From Allomyces macrogynus ATCC 38327 (Eukaryota > Blastocladiomycota > Blastocladiomycetes > Blastocladiales > Blastocladiaceae), in contig GG745393.1 of the NCBI GenBank assembly GCA_000151295.1, forward strand, positions 17,506 through 55,197: a stretch of DNA of 37,692 bases. Reading direction: 5' to 3'. The notes under the pieces were generated by a model, which worked only from the letters and a program-made list of their open reading frames with translations, was not told the origin of the DNA and made no database searches. Made by a program: the position numbers and the translations under genes. Of this stretch, positions 1 through 12,200 are shown one piece after another; position 1 is the first letter of the stretch, and every line of letters starts with the position of its first letter.

Positions 1-1466
1 TTCTGATCACGCTCGGCGGCCGTCGCGTCGATAGCTCCACTCTTCCTGGTGTTCGTGCTCCCTGTCTTGGTTATGTTCGCCATTGTCGCGCGGTTCTTTA
101 TCGCGACCAGCCGAAAACTCAAGCGCATTGAATCCATCACCCGTTCGCCCGTCTACGCGGCATTTGACGAAACCGCGGCGGGCGCCTCGGTCATTCGCGC
201 GTTCCGGAAAGAACCTGTGTTCTTGGCGCGCATGCACGCCGTCATGGATGCGCTCAACCGTGCGACCTGGTGGCTGGCCGTATCGAACGCGTGGCTCGAG
301 TTGCGGCTCGAGTTTTGGTCGAGCGTGACGGTGCTCATTTGCGGGATCGTGATTCTGGTGCAAGGCGAGATGTCCGCGGGCTTGGCTGGACTCGCCATGG
401 CGTGGTCCATGACCATTTCCGAAGCGTGCTCCTGGCTCGTGCACTACCTCGCGGCCATGGAAATCAACTTCAATTCGGCCGAGCGCATTCTCGAGTACTC
501 GCAGATCGAGCAGGAAGCGAGCGGCGGGGCCACGCCCATTTCCCGCCGAGTGGCCCACAAACGGCGAAATCAAGGTTGTCGATCTCGTCGTGCAGTATCC
601 GTCATCTTTCGTCACCCGTTCTGGATGGTGTTTCATTTGAGCTGGGCCCACGCGAAAAGTGCGGCGTGTTTGGACGGACCGGCGCCGGTAAATCCACCTT
701 AGCGCTCGCATTGCTGCGCATGCTTGAAGCACAGAGCGGCTCGGTCGAGATTGACGGCGTGCGCACAACCGATCTTGACCTCCATGTGCTCCGGTCACGC
801 ATCACGTTGGTCCCACAAGATCCGGTCTTGTTTGAGGGCACGCTTCGGTCCAACCTCGACGTGCTCGGCGAGCTCGACGATGCAACGTGCTGGAATGCGC
901 TTGAGCGCGTGCACTTTTTCGAGTCCTCCCACGGCGTTTCGGATTTGGCTCTGGCCGGTGATGTTGCTGCGTCTTCCCCCTCCGAGTCGAGCAGCAATAC
1001 CAGCGGCGACCTCGCACCGCCCGCGTCCATCCCCGAGGCATGGACGCTCGACTCCGCCATCGACGCTGGCGGCAAGAACCTGAGCGTCGGACAGCGGCAG
1101 CTACTGGCGCTGGCGCGCGCGCTTGTGCGCCGCCCAACGGTGGTCATTCTCGACGAGTCGACAGCAAGCATCTCCAACGACCTTGACGCCAAGATTCAGC
1201 AGACGGTGCGCGGCGCTGACCTAGCCGAGGCAACGATTTTGTGCATTGCGCACCGGTTGCGTACGATAGCCGACTTTGACAAGGTGCTCGTGCTTGATGC
1301 CGGGCGCGTCGTCGAGTTTGGCGCACCCGCTGCGCTCATGGCCAACCCGGACAGTCTGTTTTACCACATGTGTCGCGATTCGGGCGAGTTTGAGTACCTG
1401 CACGCGCTGACGACTCGTGAGCGGGTGGAGGAGACGCAGGAGGGTTCCGCCAATGCTGCGGCGTAG
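1..1466 (+). CDS. ABCC/MRP-type ABC transporter, C-terminal part (5' end outside window)
   Basis: This is the end of the second membrane domain and the whole second nucleotide-binding domain of a full-size ABCC (multidrug-resistance-protein) exporter, an ATP-driven membrane pump. Visible motifs are the membrane/coupling region ATSRKLKRIESITRSPVY with GASVIRAFR (about 105-205), Walker A GRTGAGKST (about 673-699), Q-loop LVPQDPVLFEGT, signature LSVGQRQ (about 1081), Walker B VVILDES with the catalytic Glu, and H-loop IAHRL. A Ser-rich insert of roughly 35 residues (about 950-1045) lies between Q-loop and signature. The frame moves 3 to 1 near base 21, 1 to 2 at the TTT of 539-541, and 2 to 3 at the CC of 599-600. 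Removing one base at each point gives a continuous MRP sequence (for example GATPIPAEWPTNGEIKVV, then QYRHLSSPVLDGVSF). The stop is at 1464-1466. The family is certain. Whether the frameshifts are real or sequencing errors is unresolved. Confidence 0.9.
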
Positions 1467-1983
1467 TGTTCTCGATTTGCAACAATCAATTTTTGTCCAC
1501 CAACACTATGGATGGCAGCAACTGCGCCGCTGGCAGAAGCCATTTGACGAACATGTTGGCTTGACACCCATTTCACTTCGCATTCAATTGAATCCAGCTT
1601 TTTCTTCTTCTTGTATTGAATAACTGAAATGCTGTTTTTGTCTTTCAGTGAAAGCGTCAGGACCAGATGCGCGACAGCAACACGGCCGATTGCCCGGCCG
1701 CGCCCACGCCGTTGGACATCCCTCATGACCACCCTAGCTCACGAGCGGAACAGGAGCCCTCGCGACCGTCTTCATTACAACAATGACTGATAATCCGCGA
1801 GGAGTTGAGTATCAGAAAAGTGGAGGTTCATAAGCTTTTCACGGCAACGACGCGGCCACGTGTTTTGCTCTCGCGACATCGCGCTGCTATCATCGTCCTC
1901 GTTGACGACGCGCTCCGACAATACTCGCGCTCATCGCTCTTAACCCCCTGCACAACTCCCCGCATTCGATCTCTGGCGCGACC
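1467..1983. other. intergenic, ABC transporter 3' side to ARMC1-like 5' side
   Basis: No conserved coding sequence is seen. The stretch must hold the 3' UTR of the ABC gene and the promoter and 5' leader of the next gene, which is on the same strand. A more AT-rich patch at about 1480-1660 may be the transcript end region. No clear TATA element was found. Confidence 0.4.
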
Positions 1984-3428
1984 ATGAGCACTACGACGCG
2001 CCCCGCCGGCGCCGCCGCGACACCCGCGCCCGCAACCGCAACCGCACAGATTACCACCTCGACCAAACACGCCGCATCCCCGCACGCGGCCCCCGTACCG
2101 ACCGACTCGGCGGCCGACATCGCTCCAAATGAATCCTCGTTTGCTGCCATCGAGCTCCTGACCGCGCGCAACATCCTGCACCTCGCGCAACACGCGGCCT
2201 CGGAAACGGCGCGCCGCACGATCGCACAGGACGCGAAATCGCGTGCGATTCTCGCGTTCCATCTCCTCTCAGCGCAGCTGGAGGTGGTGCGCGCGACGCT
2301 CGATACGCTGGACTTGCTCGTTGCGCACTCGGGGTCGGCGCGCCGGTTGTTGGCAGGGGACGAGCCGCTGGTCACGGCGCTGCGTGCGTTGGTGGATGGC
2401 GAGGTGGTGGACGAGGAGGTGCGCGAGCTGGCGTATCGCGTGTATTGGGTACCATGGCCCTGACGCTCTTCGCTCACCTGTGCGACGGAGACTGATCAGA
2501 TTGGCGACCTGACAGTGCCTCGACCCGGAAGTTGTGTCGCCAACAAAGCAGCAGCCCTCGGACTCGCCACGGAACTTGTCGCGCACGCCAACATCGACCG
2601 CGCTCGATGCCAGCACCAGCACACCGAAACCGCGCCCGCGTACGCTCTCGGTACGCCTTCCCCACCCACCCTCGCTCTCAGTTCCCCACTCCTTACCTAA
2701 GTCTCCGACTCTAGCGCGCCGCCAGCGTCGTCCGCGGCGCCGGTGGCACGACCATCACCACGACCACCGCGCAACGCACGGCCCCACCGCGGTCAGCGTC
2801 CGTCTTCAAGCCCAACGTGATGCGCAAGTCGCAAGCCGTCACGATCCACATTGCCGACCCGAGTCCACTGACCGAGACGCAAAAGCAGATCCTGAGCCAA
2901 GTGCTCGTGGCCACGCCGGGCGTGATCTCATTTACACTCGAGCGCGATACCGGCACGGCGGCTACGCGCGCGGTCGTGCGTGTCGTGCACGGGCTGCGCG
3001 TGGATGATTTGCTCGAGCACTTGGTTCGTGCGGTTCCGAATGCCGCGGATGTGGCGAATGCCGTGGCGAGGGTGAATGGGCGCGGCGCGGGTACGGCGGC
3101 GTGGTGGGATGGCCGGTTGACGGTGCGGCGGGTGTTGGGTGATGCGCGGGTCGGGGAAAAGTACTTGGCATCCGTGTCGACGCCGCGGGTCGCGGGGGCC
3201 GACAAGGAGGAGGACGATGACGATCCGTACGGCGCCGCACCGGTCAAGCCAAAGGGGGTCGACGAAGACGGGTACTGGCACGACGAGAACGAGGTCGCGG
3301 ATATTGATCCGGCCAAGGCGGTGCAGGTGCATGGCGAGAAGGGCGACGAGAGCGCGAGTGGGTCTGGTGGAGGGGTCGCAGCGTGGCTCGTTGGACGGGT
3401 TGGGCGCGCGCTGGGCGGGTGGTTTTGA
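1984..3428 (+). CDS. ARMC1-like armadillo-repeat protein
   Basis: Three exons are inferred: 1984-2448, 2516-2650 and 2715-3428, all phase 0, about 437 residues. The ATG at 1984 sits in a good context. After a low-complexity Ala/Thr/Pro leader, residues about 50-150 form an armadillo-like helical region (VVRATLDTLDLLVAHSGSAR, then LVTALRALV). A Pro/Ser/Thr-rich linker follows. The C-terminal module starts at QAVTIHIADPS and reads GVISFTLERD...AVVRVVHGLRVDDL, an HMA-like beta-alpha fold matching the C-terminal half of animal ARMC1, including the acidic segment and the short hydrophobic GVAAWLVGRVGRALGGWF end. Animal ARMC1 is a cytosolic/mitochondrial protein linked to mitochondrial distribution and the MICOS/MIB-DNAJC11 complex (family knowledge). 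This version is longer than the animal protein (about 280 residues). An alternative donor at 2440 is possible for intron 1. Assignment rests on domain order and the VISFT...VVRV block; I have no alignment score. Confidence 0.72.
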
Positions 3429-3906
3429 ACTGCTGGATGGTGGTGGAAGGGCGACTGGATGAGAGTTCGGTGTGCAAATGAATCATGACGCACGATTTTC
3501 AAATTGCATGGACAGTGGAACTGGCAATCGTTGTCGGCAGCAAGCGGTTGGCAACTTCTGTCACACTCGTCCTGTCAGACAAGTTAGCTGAACGGTTTCG
3601 TTATCCCAGGCTGCTCTACCATAAGATGCATGAGTGAATCCATCATTGGCTGCCCTCGGTATCTTCAGACATCATATGGACCCCCCTTTTTTTACTCGGC
3701 TTCAATTCGTTAAACGCAATCCCTGCAGCAAGAGTTCAACCCATATTGCGACGAACCACGACCACCCGAAAACATCAATTGCAGAGAAATCAATCTTTGG
3801 TCCAAAAAAAAACTCGGTCCAATGTTCGTGTTCCCTTTTCATTGGACAAACCAGCCTGTTCCACCTTCAATCAACACTAGCACAACATCGAAGCGACAAC
3901 CGCCCG
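3429..3906. other. convergent intergenic region (ARMC1-like / Argonaute)
   Basis: Both flanking genes end here, so the stretch should contain two 3' UTRs and polyadenylation signals. It is AT-richer than its surroundings. A forward frame (3634-4503) runs into the Argonaute antisense and has no recognisable domain. Nothing else was seen. Confidence 0.4.
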
Positions 3907-6900
3907 TCACATGAAATACATCGAATCCTTGAGCTTGGTCGAGACCATGGGGATCGCGGCCGGCTCGCCCGCACCGCCCGACCCGGTCGAATAAACACTC
4001 GTCGTTTCGGACGCGTCAATTCCACCTGTGGCGTGGTGCCGCGCGCGGAAGCAGGCCAGATGCGCGTAGTAGGCCGGCGGCGCGACCGACACGGACCGCG
4101 TGCACCGCGCGTACGTATAACAAAGATGGTACGTGAACATCTGCAAGTCGTCGGCCGTCCAGCCGACATCATCGTGCAGGACAAAGTACCGCGTCGGGCG
4201 CGACGTGCCCTGCAAACCGGCCTGCGACTGGAGGAAGAAGTCGAAATTGACTGGGTCGGTCACGCCGCGGTCGACAACAGTGCCGGCCTTGAGATTGCCC
4301 GACCGGTCCGTGTCCCTGGCCAGGTTGGTCGCAAAGAAGCGCGTGTGGTGCCGCTTCTGCACGACGACAAACGTGAGCTTGGTGTCGCGCGCGCCCGCGT
4401 TTTCAAGCACGTCCTTGATGGCCTTGACTTCAGTCTGCTGCACGGCCGCAAACTGGCCCTCCGAGACGCCGTCGCGATAGAACAAGATGCGTTTCGGGAA
4501 TGACTTGTTGTTCTTGGCGTGATACGCGCGCAGCAGCTGCGCAAACATGCCCTTGCAGTCGCCGAGCTCTTCCTGCCGGCTGTGCGGCTGCTGCCGCGTC
4601 ACTGTCGCGTACCGGTCGGCCGAGTTGCCTGCGAGCGAACCGACCATGCACGCAATCGAGGCTTGGTGAATGCCCGGCGCCGGGTGCGTCACGTCGGCGC
4701 CAACGAGCATCGTCGACTCGGTAAAGAAGCGCGACTGCGCGAGCCGGAAGTTGATATATGCGCCCGACACTTTCGTGTTGACCTTGAGAACGACGTTGGC
4801 CCAGTACTGTGCGTTGGCGCGCTGCACCTTGTTCAGCACGAGGCACTGCGTGGGCACGCCGAGCACCGTGTCGCCAATGCGCTTGACCTCGGCATACATG
4901 GCGGTCGACTTGGCCGGCAGCAGGCACACGATCAGCTCCGGGTCCTGCTTGAACGTGTTGCCCGTCGCCTGGTAGATGGCGCGCAGCGCCGCCTCGACGC
5001 CCTCGGGGTTCCCGCGCGCAAACTGGATCGGGTAGTTGTCCTTTGTCCCCTTGTTGGGGTTGAACCCGAGTCCCATGCCCTCAGCCGTCTCGAAGAACCC
5101 GTCCATCCAGTCGGCGACCTGGTCCTGTGATGCGCGCCGCGGGTCGCAGAAACTGAGCACGCCGAGCGCCGAGATCCGCGCCGGGTTGGCGACGCGCATG
5201 TTGACGAAATTCCAGGCGCCGTCGCGCGGCCGGTTCACGCGGTTCCCACCGACCGTAAGCGCCGGCGTGTCGAGAATTCGCGCGTCGATGACCATGGGCT
5301 GCGCGTCGACCTGAATCCCAAACGCCTGCAGGTACTTGTTGCTGTTGAGCTGGAGCGTGCCAAACAAGCGCAGGATCTGCGCCTGCCTCTCGTTGGGCTT
5401 CTTGGCCGCAATCTTGATCACGTCCGACGTCTGGTACTCGTCGAGCTTACCGCGGAACTTCTGGTCGGGCGCGATCGTTGCGCATTCCATCGGCAGCATG
5501 ACCGACTTCTGCGGCGTGCCGACAACGAGACACGGCAGCTTCGGGTACTGCAGCAAAATGCCGTACTTGATCTTGAAGTATTGCGCGACCGAGAGCTGCT
5601 GCGGCGCGCCGCCCTCGGGCGTGTACGCGAACATGCACCGGTCGGCGCCCTCACGCGACAGCCGCAGAACGCGGTGCCGCAGCTTTGAGTCGCGGCGGTG
5701 CGTCGCGATAACAATGACTTGACGCAGCAGCTTTTCGAGCTTGGACCGGTCGCGGAACATGAGTTCCTGGTTGGCCGGGAGCCGCTGCTGGTTGAGCGCC
5801 TCGTGCGCAAACTTCACGACCGACATGGCCTTGTAGAAGGCCGTGTAGGCCGTGTCGACATTGAGCGTCATCACGCCGTTGCCGGGGCGCACCGATTGGA
5901 ACAGGCCTGACCACAGCTCGAGCCCACCGGAGAGCGACGCCGGGTTGCTGCCGCGCACGAAAAAGTTACGACCCGAGGCCTGGATGAAGGGAAAAGACGG
6001 TGCGTTGCGACAGAGTGAGTCTCGTGAACGGATATGACGTGTCGCGGTGAGGAGAAACGTCCCACGTACCACCATCGTCTTGCTCGCCGAGTGGCGGAAC
6101 GCAATGTCCATGGCCTGGATGCACGTGAGAATATGCTCGTCGATGCCGACCTTGCCCTGAATAAACGCGTCGAGCACGGCCAAGTTGAGCTCGTTGACCT
6201 TGGTGAGCTTGACCTTGAAGTCCTTGGGCGTGCGGCGCGTCGGCGGCGCGTCCGGGTTGGGCGGGAGCGTGACTGTCACCTCGCCCGCGGGTACGTCGTG
6301 CGGCGAGTAGGCGTTCTTGACGCCGTCAAAGACCTGCAAGGCGGGTTGGTAGCCGCAGTCATCAACGTGGATTCACTATCCCAAATACAACGGCAAATTG
6401 AGTGACAACGTACTACGACCGCGCGCGCTTGGGCGCCGTGCGTCATTTCCCACTGCTCCCAAACCTTGGACATGACCATCTTGGACGGCTCCGGGTCGAC
6501 TATTCGAAGTGGAGCGTGAGCGACAGATCTCCCTCCTCATTCGCGGATCACCAACACCCGGACCGACAACGTCATAGTGGTAAATGGTCGTGTTCGGCAT
6601 CTTGGTAAATTTGAAGTGGTTGGCAATCACCCTGGTGGGCGTGCCGACCGTGCCGAACCCGGGGCGACGCACAAACGATTGTGTCAGGTACGGCGCCGTC
6701 GCGAGCCGCTGCTGAACGCGGCGCATCATGACCTCGCCCTGCTGCGCTGCGGGAGTGGCCGGAGGTCCGGCGCGGGCGGCGGGAGCATGTGCCGACGGGG
6801 TCGGTTGCGCTGGCTGCTGCTGCTGCTGCTGCTGCTGCGGGGTCTGGCGCGCCGGATGCTGTTGCTGCTGCGTCGCGGGGCCTGGCTGGGCAGGCTGCGC

Positions 6901-7125
6901 TTCAACGGCGCCGCGACCACGACCGCGACCACGACCGCGACCGGCGCCGTTGCCGCCTTGCTGCTGTGGTTGCTGCTGTTGCTGCGCGCGCGCGGGCCAC
7001 GCGGGGGCCGCCGCGGCGGGCTGCTGCGGCTGCTGGCGCGGGGCTGAAGCACCGCGACCACGACCACGGCCTTGACTGCCGGGTTGTTGCTGCTGCTGCT
7101 GCTGCTGCTGCTTCTTGGGCGGCAT
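3907..7125 (-). CDS. Argonaute (Ago clade), intact catalytic tetrad
   Basis: This is the RNA-guided effector of RNA interference. Four exons are inferred on the minus strand: 7125-6564, 6499-6414, 6333-6070 and 5979-3907, about 994 residues. The N-terminus from ATG 7125 (MPPKKQQ) is poly-Gln and Arg-Gly rich for about 130 residues. The N domain follows (TRVIANHFKF, then KMPNTTIYHYDVV, and across introns RAVVVFDGVKNAYSP). The linker and PAZ regions lie at about 6320-5300. The PIWI domain carries GADVTHPAPG (first Asp), GDCKGMFAQLLRAY region (Glu finger), FYRDGVSEGQF (second Asp) and a His in PPAYYAHLACFRAR, so the DEDH slicer residues are present. The C-terminus is KLKDSMYFM, as in eukaryotic Ago. 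The first intron's donor could be at 6563 (GTCCGG) or 6557 (GTGTTG). The third intron (6069-5980) is 90 nt, in frame and stop-free, so retention would add 30 residues. No Dicer or RdRP is in the window. Confidence 0.96.
6804..7125 (-). repeat. CAG-type poly-Gln and Arg-Gly repeats in the Argonaute N-terminus
   Basis: On the coding (minus) strand there are four or more runs of CAG codons (clearest at about 7084-7114 and 6815-6840), plus a run of alternating Arg and Gly codons at about 6910-6945. They encode poly-Gln and RGRGRG tracts. Arg-Gly tracts at Ago N-termini are common methylation and RNA-contact regions (family knowledge). Trinucleotide tracts like these are length-variable between strains. 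Confidence 0.85.
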
Positions 7126-7607
7126 GTGTCGAGCCGTCGCGATCGAGTGTGGCAGGCTGGGTGCGGGAGCGGAGGAGAACGCGCAACTTCGCGATGGACG
7201 TCGTCGGCGAAGATGCTGGACGCCGGAGAGGGGCGGGATGGCTCATTGACGCGACGGTGAAGCGACGCCAGTTGGCCACGCGCCGGACAAGATGCGGACG
7301 TGCGGCCATTGCCGATGGCTGTGACATGGTGCGCGTCACACGTCACACGCGGGTGACCGTGTCGCATCCTCAAAGCTCGCTGATCACAGCCGTTCTCGAA
7401 GACGACCATGGAAGTCACCACGACTGCAGTCTGGCGCGTCCCTTGTCGTGCATCTCGCGCTTGCTGCGCCCACGTTGATTGCCCCGTGCCTTCAGCTTGC
7501 AATCCGGACCGCGTTGCACGATAGCGATCACGTCCTGACCCGGAGCGATGGCACTAGTGCGAGCGGGGTGGTTGGACTCGATTCAGTCGCGATTCCGATT
7601 CGCGAGA
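7126..7607. other. upstream region between Argonaute and leucine-rich gene
   Basis: This is a divergent interval that should hold the promoter of the minus-strand Argonaute and perhaps that of the plus-strand leucine-rich gene. Several open frames cross it, but they are GC-rich shadows without conserved blocks. No TATA box was seen. Confidence 0.35.
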
Positions 7608-9151
7608 TGATTGGGCAATATGCAGTGTTCAAGAGCAACGATCACGGTCCTGTGCACCTCTCCTTGATTTTACCGTTGTGCGACAGCCGCCGCACTTGGG
7701 TTGTTCCGCCCAAATCGTGGCTCAAGGGCGAGTTCACGCCCCAAGTTGTTGGTGCACTTCCTCTGGCACCGTCTTGTCCAGGTGCCCCGCACCTATTGTT
7801 TCCCTGTCAATCCAAGCTCTGCTCCCATTTTCGATCGCCTGCTACCGAAAAACTTGCATCGACTGGAACTGGACAATGTTTGGAATCTCGGGTGGACTGT
7901 AGACGCATGGGTCGCATTGTGTACCCGTATCCCTTCGACTGTGGCCGAGTTGGATTTGGGCAGCACCTGGCCGATTTCAGCTGCAGCCATGTCCGCTCTC
8001 GCGCTGCTCATTGCACGACGAGTCTTCCTCACGTCGTTTGCCTTCTCTCGAACCTCGGTGAGGGGACTTGACGTGGTCGTTCAGGCTCTACCCTGGAATG
8101 TTTTGCGCCTGGTTCAGCTCGATATTGACCTCAATGATGAGGATCACCCCAGCGATTGCTCGCGGTTTCTTGCTGCCATGCCCGGGAAACTCGTGTTGAG
8201 TGCAGCGGACCATCGGAAATCGGAAAATGAGGAGCCTGGTGTTCTGATAGACAATCTCCGGCTCTCGATGCGCGTCCTTGACTTGGTGGATGCGGAGAAT
8301 TGGTTGGTTGCTGACGATTCTCTCCTCCCGCTCGCCCCACCGCTTCAGACCTTGGATTTGAGTGAGTTGTAACGCTCTTTCGCGTCTGTTTGCGCGGCTT
8401 CCGCTGTCAATTGACGCGTCTTATTCTTGGCTCGATCTGGCTTGGTGGCACGCTCGCGACTCCTGCCTTTGCAGAGCACATGCCACCGCACCTCGTCAAA
8501 CAGGTTCTTGCTGAATGTCATTTGACACACGTTGATCTCGACACGCTTGCGACGCGGTGTCGCACGACGACGTGGGAGAAAGAGCTGGCACTGATTTGTT
8601 GGAGTCGGTTTGCAATAACGGCGTGGCTCGGACTGAGTGGGGTCGTGGACGCGGGGCAATCGCAAGTGAAATTGACATGCTCTCTTGATGAGGTTGACGT
8701 GCGTCTCGCTCTTGGGAGCGCCGTGCTGCGGGCGCGCACGACGGTTCTCGATTTCATCAACAACTATGCCTGGCGTCTGAAGAACTCTGAACAGCCCCAA
8801 ACGAGGGAGGGAAGCAGCGCGCTTCAACCCGCTCCAACCGGCACTGCGCGGTGGCCAAACGACGGGCCACTGCGTGCAAAGGAGGGTCGTCCAAGAGGGC
8901 CAGCGGTCGCTCGATCAGACGCGTCCGAGGCCAATTCTGCGAGTTGCGAGTCGCTGCACCAAGTCCTGCACGTCTCTTGCACGCCCACCATCGCGCAACC
9001 CCCGGCAACTCCGCGCAAACAGCACGAAGGCACCCGCGTCCACCAGCACCGTTGCCGCGCTGCGCCCCTTCGCCCGTTGCCCGAATCGACACCAGCGACC
9101 ACGGCGCCCCCGTGGACCCGCACCAACCGCGGCCGCACCGCTCCGCACTGA
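7608..9151 (+). pseudogene. leucine-rich-repeat-like protein, reading frame broken
   Basis: Three frames in succession carry leucine-rich-repeat-like segments. Frame 3 (about 7701-8370) reads LHRLELDNVWNLG, VAELDLGSTWPIS, MRVLDLVDAENWL, then LQTLDLSEL. Frame 1 follows briefly (NALSRLFARLP). Frame 2 (about 8400-8780) reads CQLTRLILGSIWLGG, then LTHVDLDTLATRC. Dropping one base near 8370 and one near 8402 links them smoothly, so this is one gene with two +1 changes. The start is unclear: the ATG at 7608 lies in yet another frame, so a further frame change is needed. LRR proteins of this style are numerous in zoosporic fungi and often join an F-box, but no F-box was recognised. The gene is either decaying or affected by the same sequencing errors as its neighbours. 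The end at 9151 is the end of the last open frame; leucine-rich character fades after about 8780. Confidence 0.4.
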
Positions 9152-9239
9152 ACCTGCGCCACAGATCCCACTTCGTCCTCGACCAATCCCTGTGCACCCG
9201 ACAGCGAACTCACGCGTACGAACGCTTCGCCACGGCACT

Positions 9240-12200
9240 ATGCGCGCCGCACACGCTGCGGAGGCTGGCATGCGTCGTCACCCGAGACGTGACCGCGTCG
9301 ATGCAACGGCCGCACGAACGGCATTTGTTCTCTCGGCCACGGTGATCACGCTTATCCTGGTCGCGACCACCACGCCATGGATCCAAACACGTGTCGAGGC
9401 CGCACAGTTTACCATTGGTGTCGTAATGCCGACGAACCACCCCGGTCCGTGTCTCTTCTTGCTCACCCAACCCAAGTCGCCCGATTCGCACTGACCCGTG
9501 ACCCTTCTCTCCATCTGTAGCCGTCGGCGGTATTTCGACGCAAATCAACAATGTCATCCAAGCCGCCGCCGTGCAAGCCGCCTCGCTCGATACGGCGAAT
9601 ACCTACACGTTCTTGCCCGTCGACTCAGGGTTCACTCAGGCGCGCGGCATCGCCGCCATGTACCAGGCCATGGGCAACGGGTCGGTCGCCATCATTGGCG
9701 AGTTGAGCTCTCAAATATCACTCGCGATTGCGCTCGCCGCGAACCGGTACAAGTTGTGGCAGTGTTCGGGCGCGTCAACGTCGAGGTACATTTTGATCAA
9801 CGAATGGGCGCGCGATAGGGCCGGGGTGCTGACTGATGCTTTCTCTTTTCGTAGTGCATTGAGCGACAAGGCCAATTTCCCCTTTTTCTATCGCACGATC
9901 CAGGTGAGTCGCTTTTCGCTCAGAGATTGGACCCTACATTGCGCTCACCACGATTCGCGGCGCCTTGTCCAGGATGACCCGCAGCAGGGCGTCGCCATGG
10001 CCTACTTTTTGCGGTCCATGGGCTGGAAGTCGGTCAACACGCTGTCAAGCTCCGATTCTGTACGATTGCACTCTCTCCTTTTTCGTTGCCACCGAGATTT
10101 TGGCGCTCATCACCATCGAGACTTGTCGACGTGTAGTATGGCCAATCGAGTCCGTGAACGCGCCCTTCCGGCACTTCGATTCGACTTCCACTGACCGTCC
10201 CCGAATTCCATAGTCTCCTCGAGCTTCATGACGGCGGCGGCGGCGCTCGGCATCGACGTGGTCTCGAACCAAGTCTTTTCGCTGACTGCGACCGACTACA
10301 CATTCCAGCTCAAGGCCATTGCCGAATCCGGGTCCAACATTATCGTCTACGTCGGCGTGCCTGACAATGCCGTCACGGTCCTGCGGCAAGCGCGCACCAT
10401 GGGCCTCCTCACCTCGCATTATGCGTGGGTCGGACCTGACGCGCTCGGGCTCTACTTTGGCTCGGTCACGCCCAATACGGCGCAGACGGCCGCCGACAAC
10501 GCGCTCGTCAATGGGTTTCTCTACGTGTATCCCCAGCAAAACGGGCAGAACGCGCAGTATGAGGCGTTGCAGGCCCAGTACCGCACGGCCGTGGGTGCAA
10601 GTGCAGTCGTGGACTCGGTGCCGTACGGGATTGCGTACGCGGATTGCGTGACTGCGATGGTGATCGGGATCAAGCGGCTCGTCGGGGTCTATGGGGCTGC
10701 GGCGGTCCAGGCCGGGACACATTCGGCGACACTCGCTGATTTCCTCGCGCCGTTCACGGGTGCGTCGGGTGACGTGACGTTTGATTTCGCTGGGAACCGG
10801 CAAGGGTACGATTTTGGATCCAATGGGTGCGCTCTCCGGACCAGAACTCATCCAGGATCACTGTAGCGTCTTCAACGTGGTGAACATTTGGAACGGCACC
10901 ACGAGCACCGTCTATTCGATCCAAACCAACTACTCTGTCTCGCCCGTGGCCGCGCCGACGTTCCTGTCCGGCACGTCAGCCGTCCCCGCTGACCGGCCTC
11001 AACAAACCATTCTTTACCCGCAGCGGACCGACCCCGGCGTTCAAGTCCTGGCGGCCCTGCGCATTCTCGCAATTGCCTGGTTCCTCGCGTCGCTCGGGTT
11101 CACGTTTGTGCGCCGACACCAACCCGTCGTGAAGAACTTGTCGTTCCCGTTCCTCGCGAGCATCACGGTCGGGTGTGTCTTGGTGCTTGTGTCCGAGTTC
11201 TTGGTCGTCGACGTGCCAACGTGGTTCTCGTGCCATGGCGCCGCTTGGTTCTTCACGATGGGGTATGAGCTCGTCTTGGCGTCAGCGGCCGTCAAGACGT
11301 TCCGCGTCTACAAGATCTTTGGTGCGTACTTAATGGTTCTCTCGATATTTGAGGGCTCTGCCGGAAACTGACTAAAGTCCGGATGCGCACAAACAGACAA
11401 CAAGGCGCTCGCCAAGCTGAAAAACATTTCGAACCGCGCGCTCTTTTCCAAGATTGCCACCGTCATGGCGGTGCAGATGCTCGTATTTGCCATCTGGGTC
11501 GGCGTCGCGCCGCGGTGGCCCGAACTCGTCAGCACCAAGCTCTACTTGTCGTACGCGTGCAAACAGAACAACGATACCGCGTACTTCGTGGTGCTTGCCG
11601 TATCGCTGGCCTACAACATCGGGATCCTGCTCACCGTGTGCTTTTTCGCGTACAAGGTGCGGCTGGGTGCTTGGTTGCTGGGTTTGGGTGACGGCTCACG
11701 ACGGCGTGGTTCGGGTAGACGCGCAACGTGATGAGCAGTTTCCGCGAGACATCGTTCATCTTTTACACGGGTACGTTCACGTTTCTGGTCGGCTACCCCC
11801 CCCCCCCCCACCCCCTCCCCGAGACGGACTTTCTGACGATTCGTTTGCCCCAATCTAGCGCAAGTGCGGATTTCCATCGTTAGCTGGCAATTTCGCGCCA
11901 TCATTTCGGGCCTCACTCGCCATTTTGCAAATGTAGAACATTTTCCTGACGGGCATTCTCGCGTTACTCCTGACACTCATTCCGTTCACTGACTTTGCCC
12001 TCGGTACGGCCGCCCACCCGACTCTTCACGCGGACTTCCACTCATTACCGCCCCACCAAACTCCCAGGCGCCTACTACGTCCGCGCCGCACTCGTCCTCT
12101 ACGCGACTGTCTTCGCCGCAAGGCGCGCTCGTAGGCCCGAGTCGCCATTGCGCTCTGGCAACAGCCCGCGACCGCGTCGCTCAACCAATACCCGGAGAGC

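Noticed and set aside
1984..9151. An RNA-interference or defence gene cluster around Argonaute
   Set aside because: Neighbours are an ARMC1-like gene and an LRR-like gene. No Dicer, RdRP, nuclease or mobile element is nearby, so no cluster is supported.
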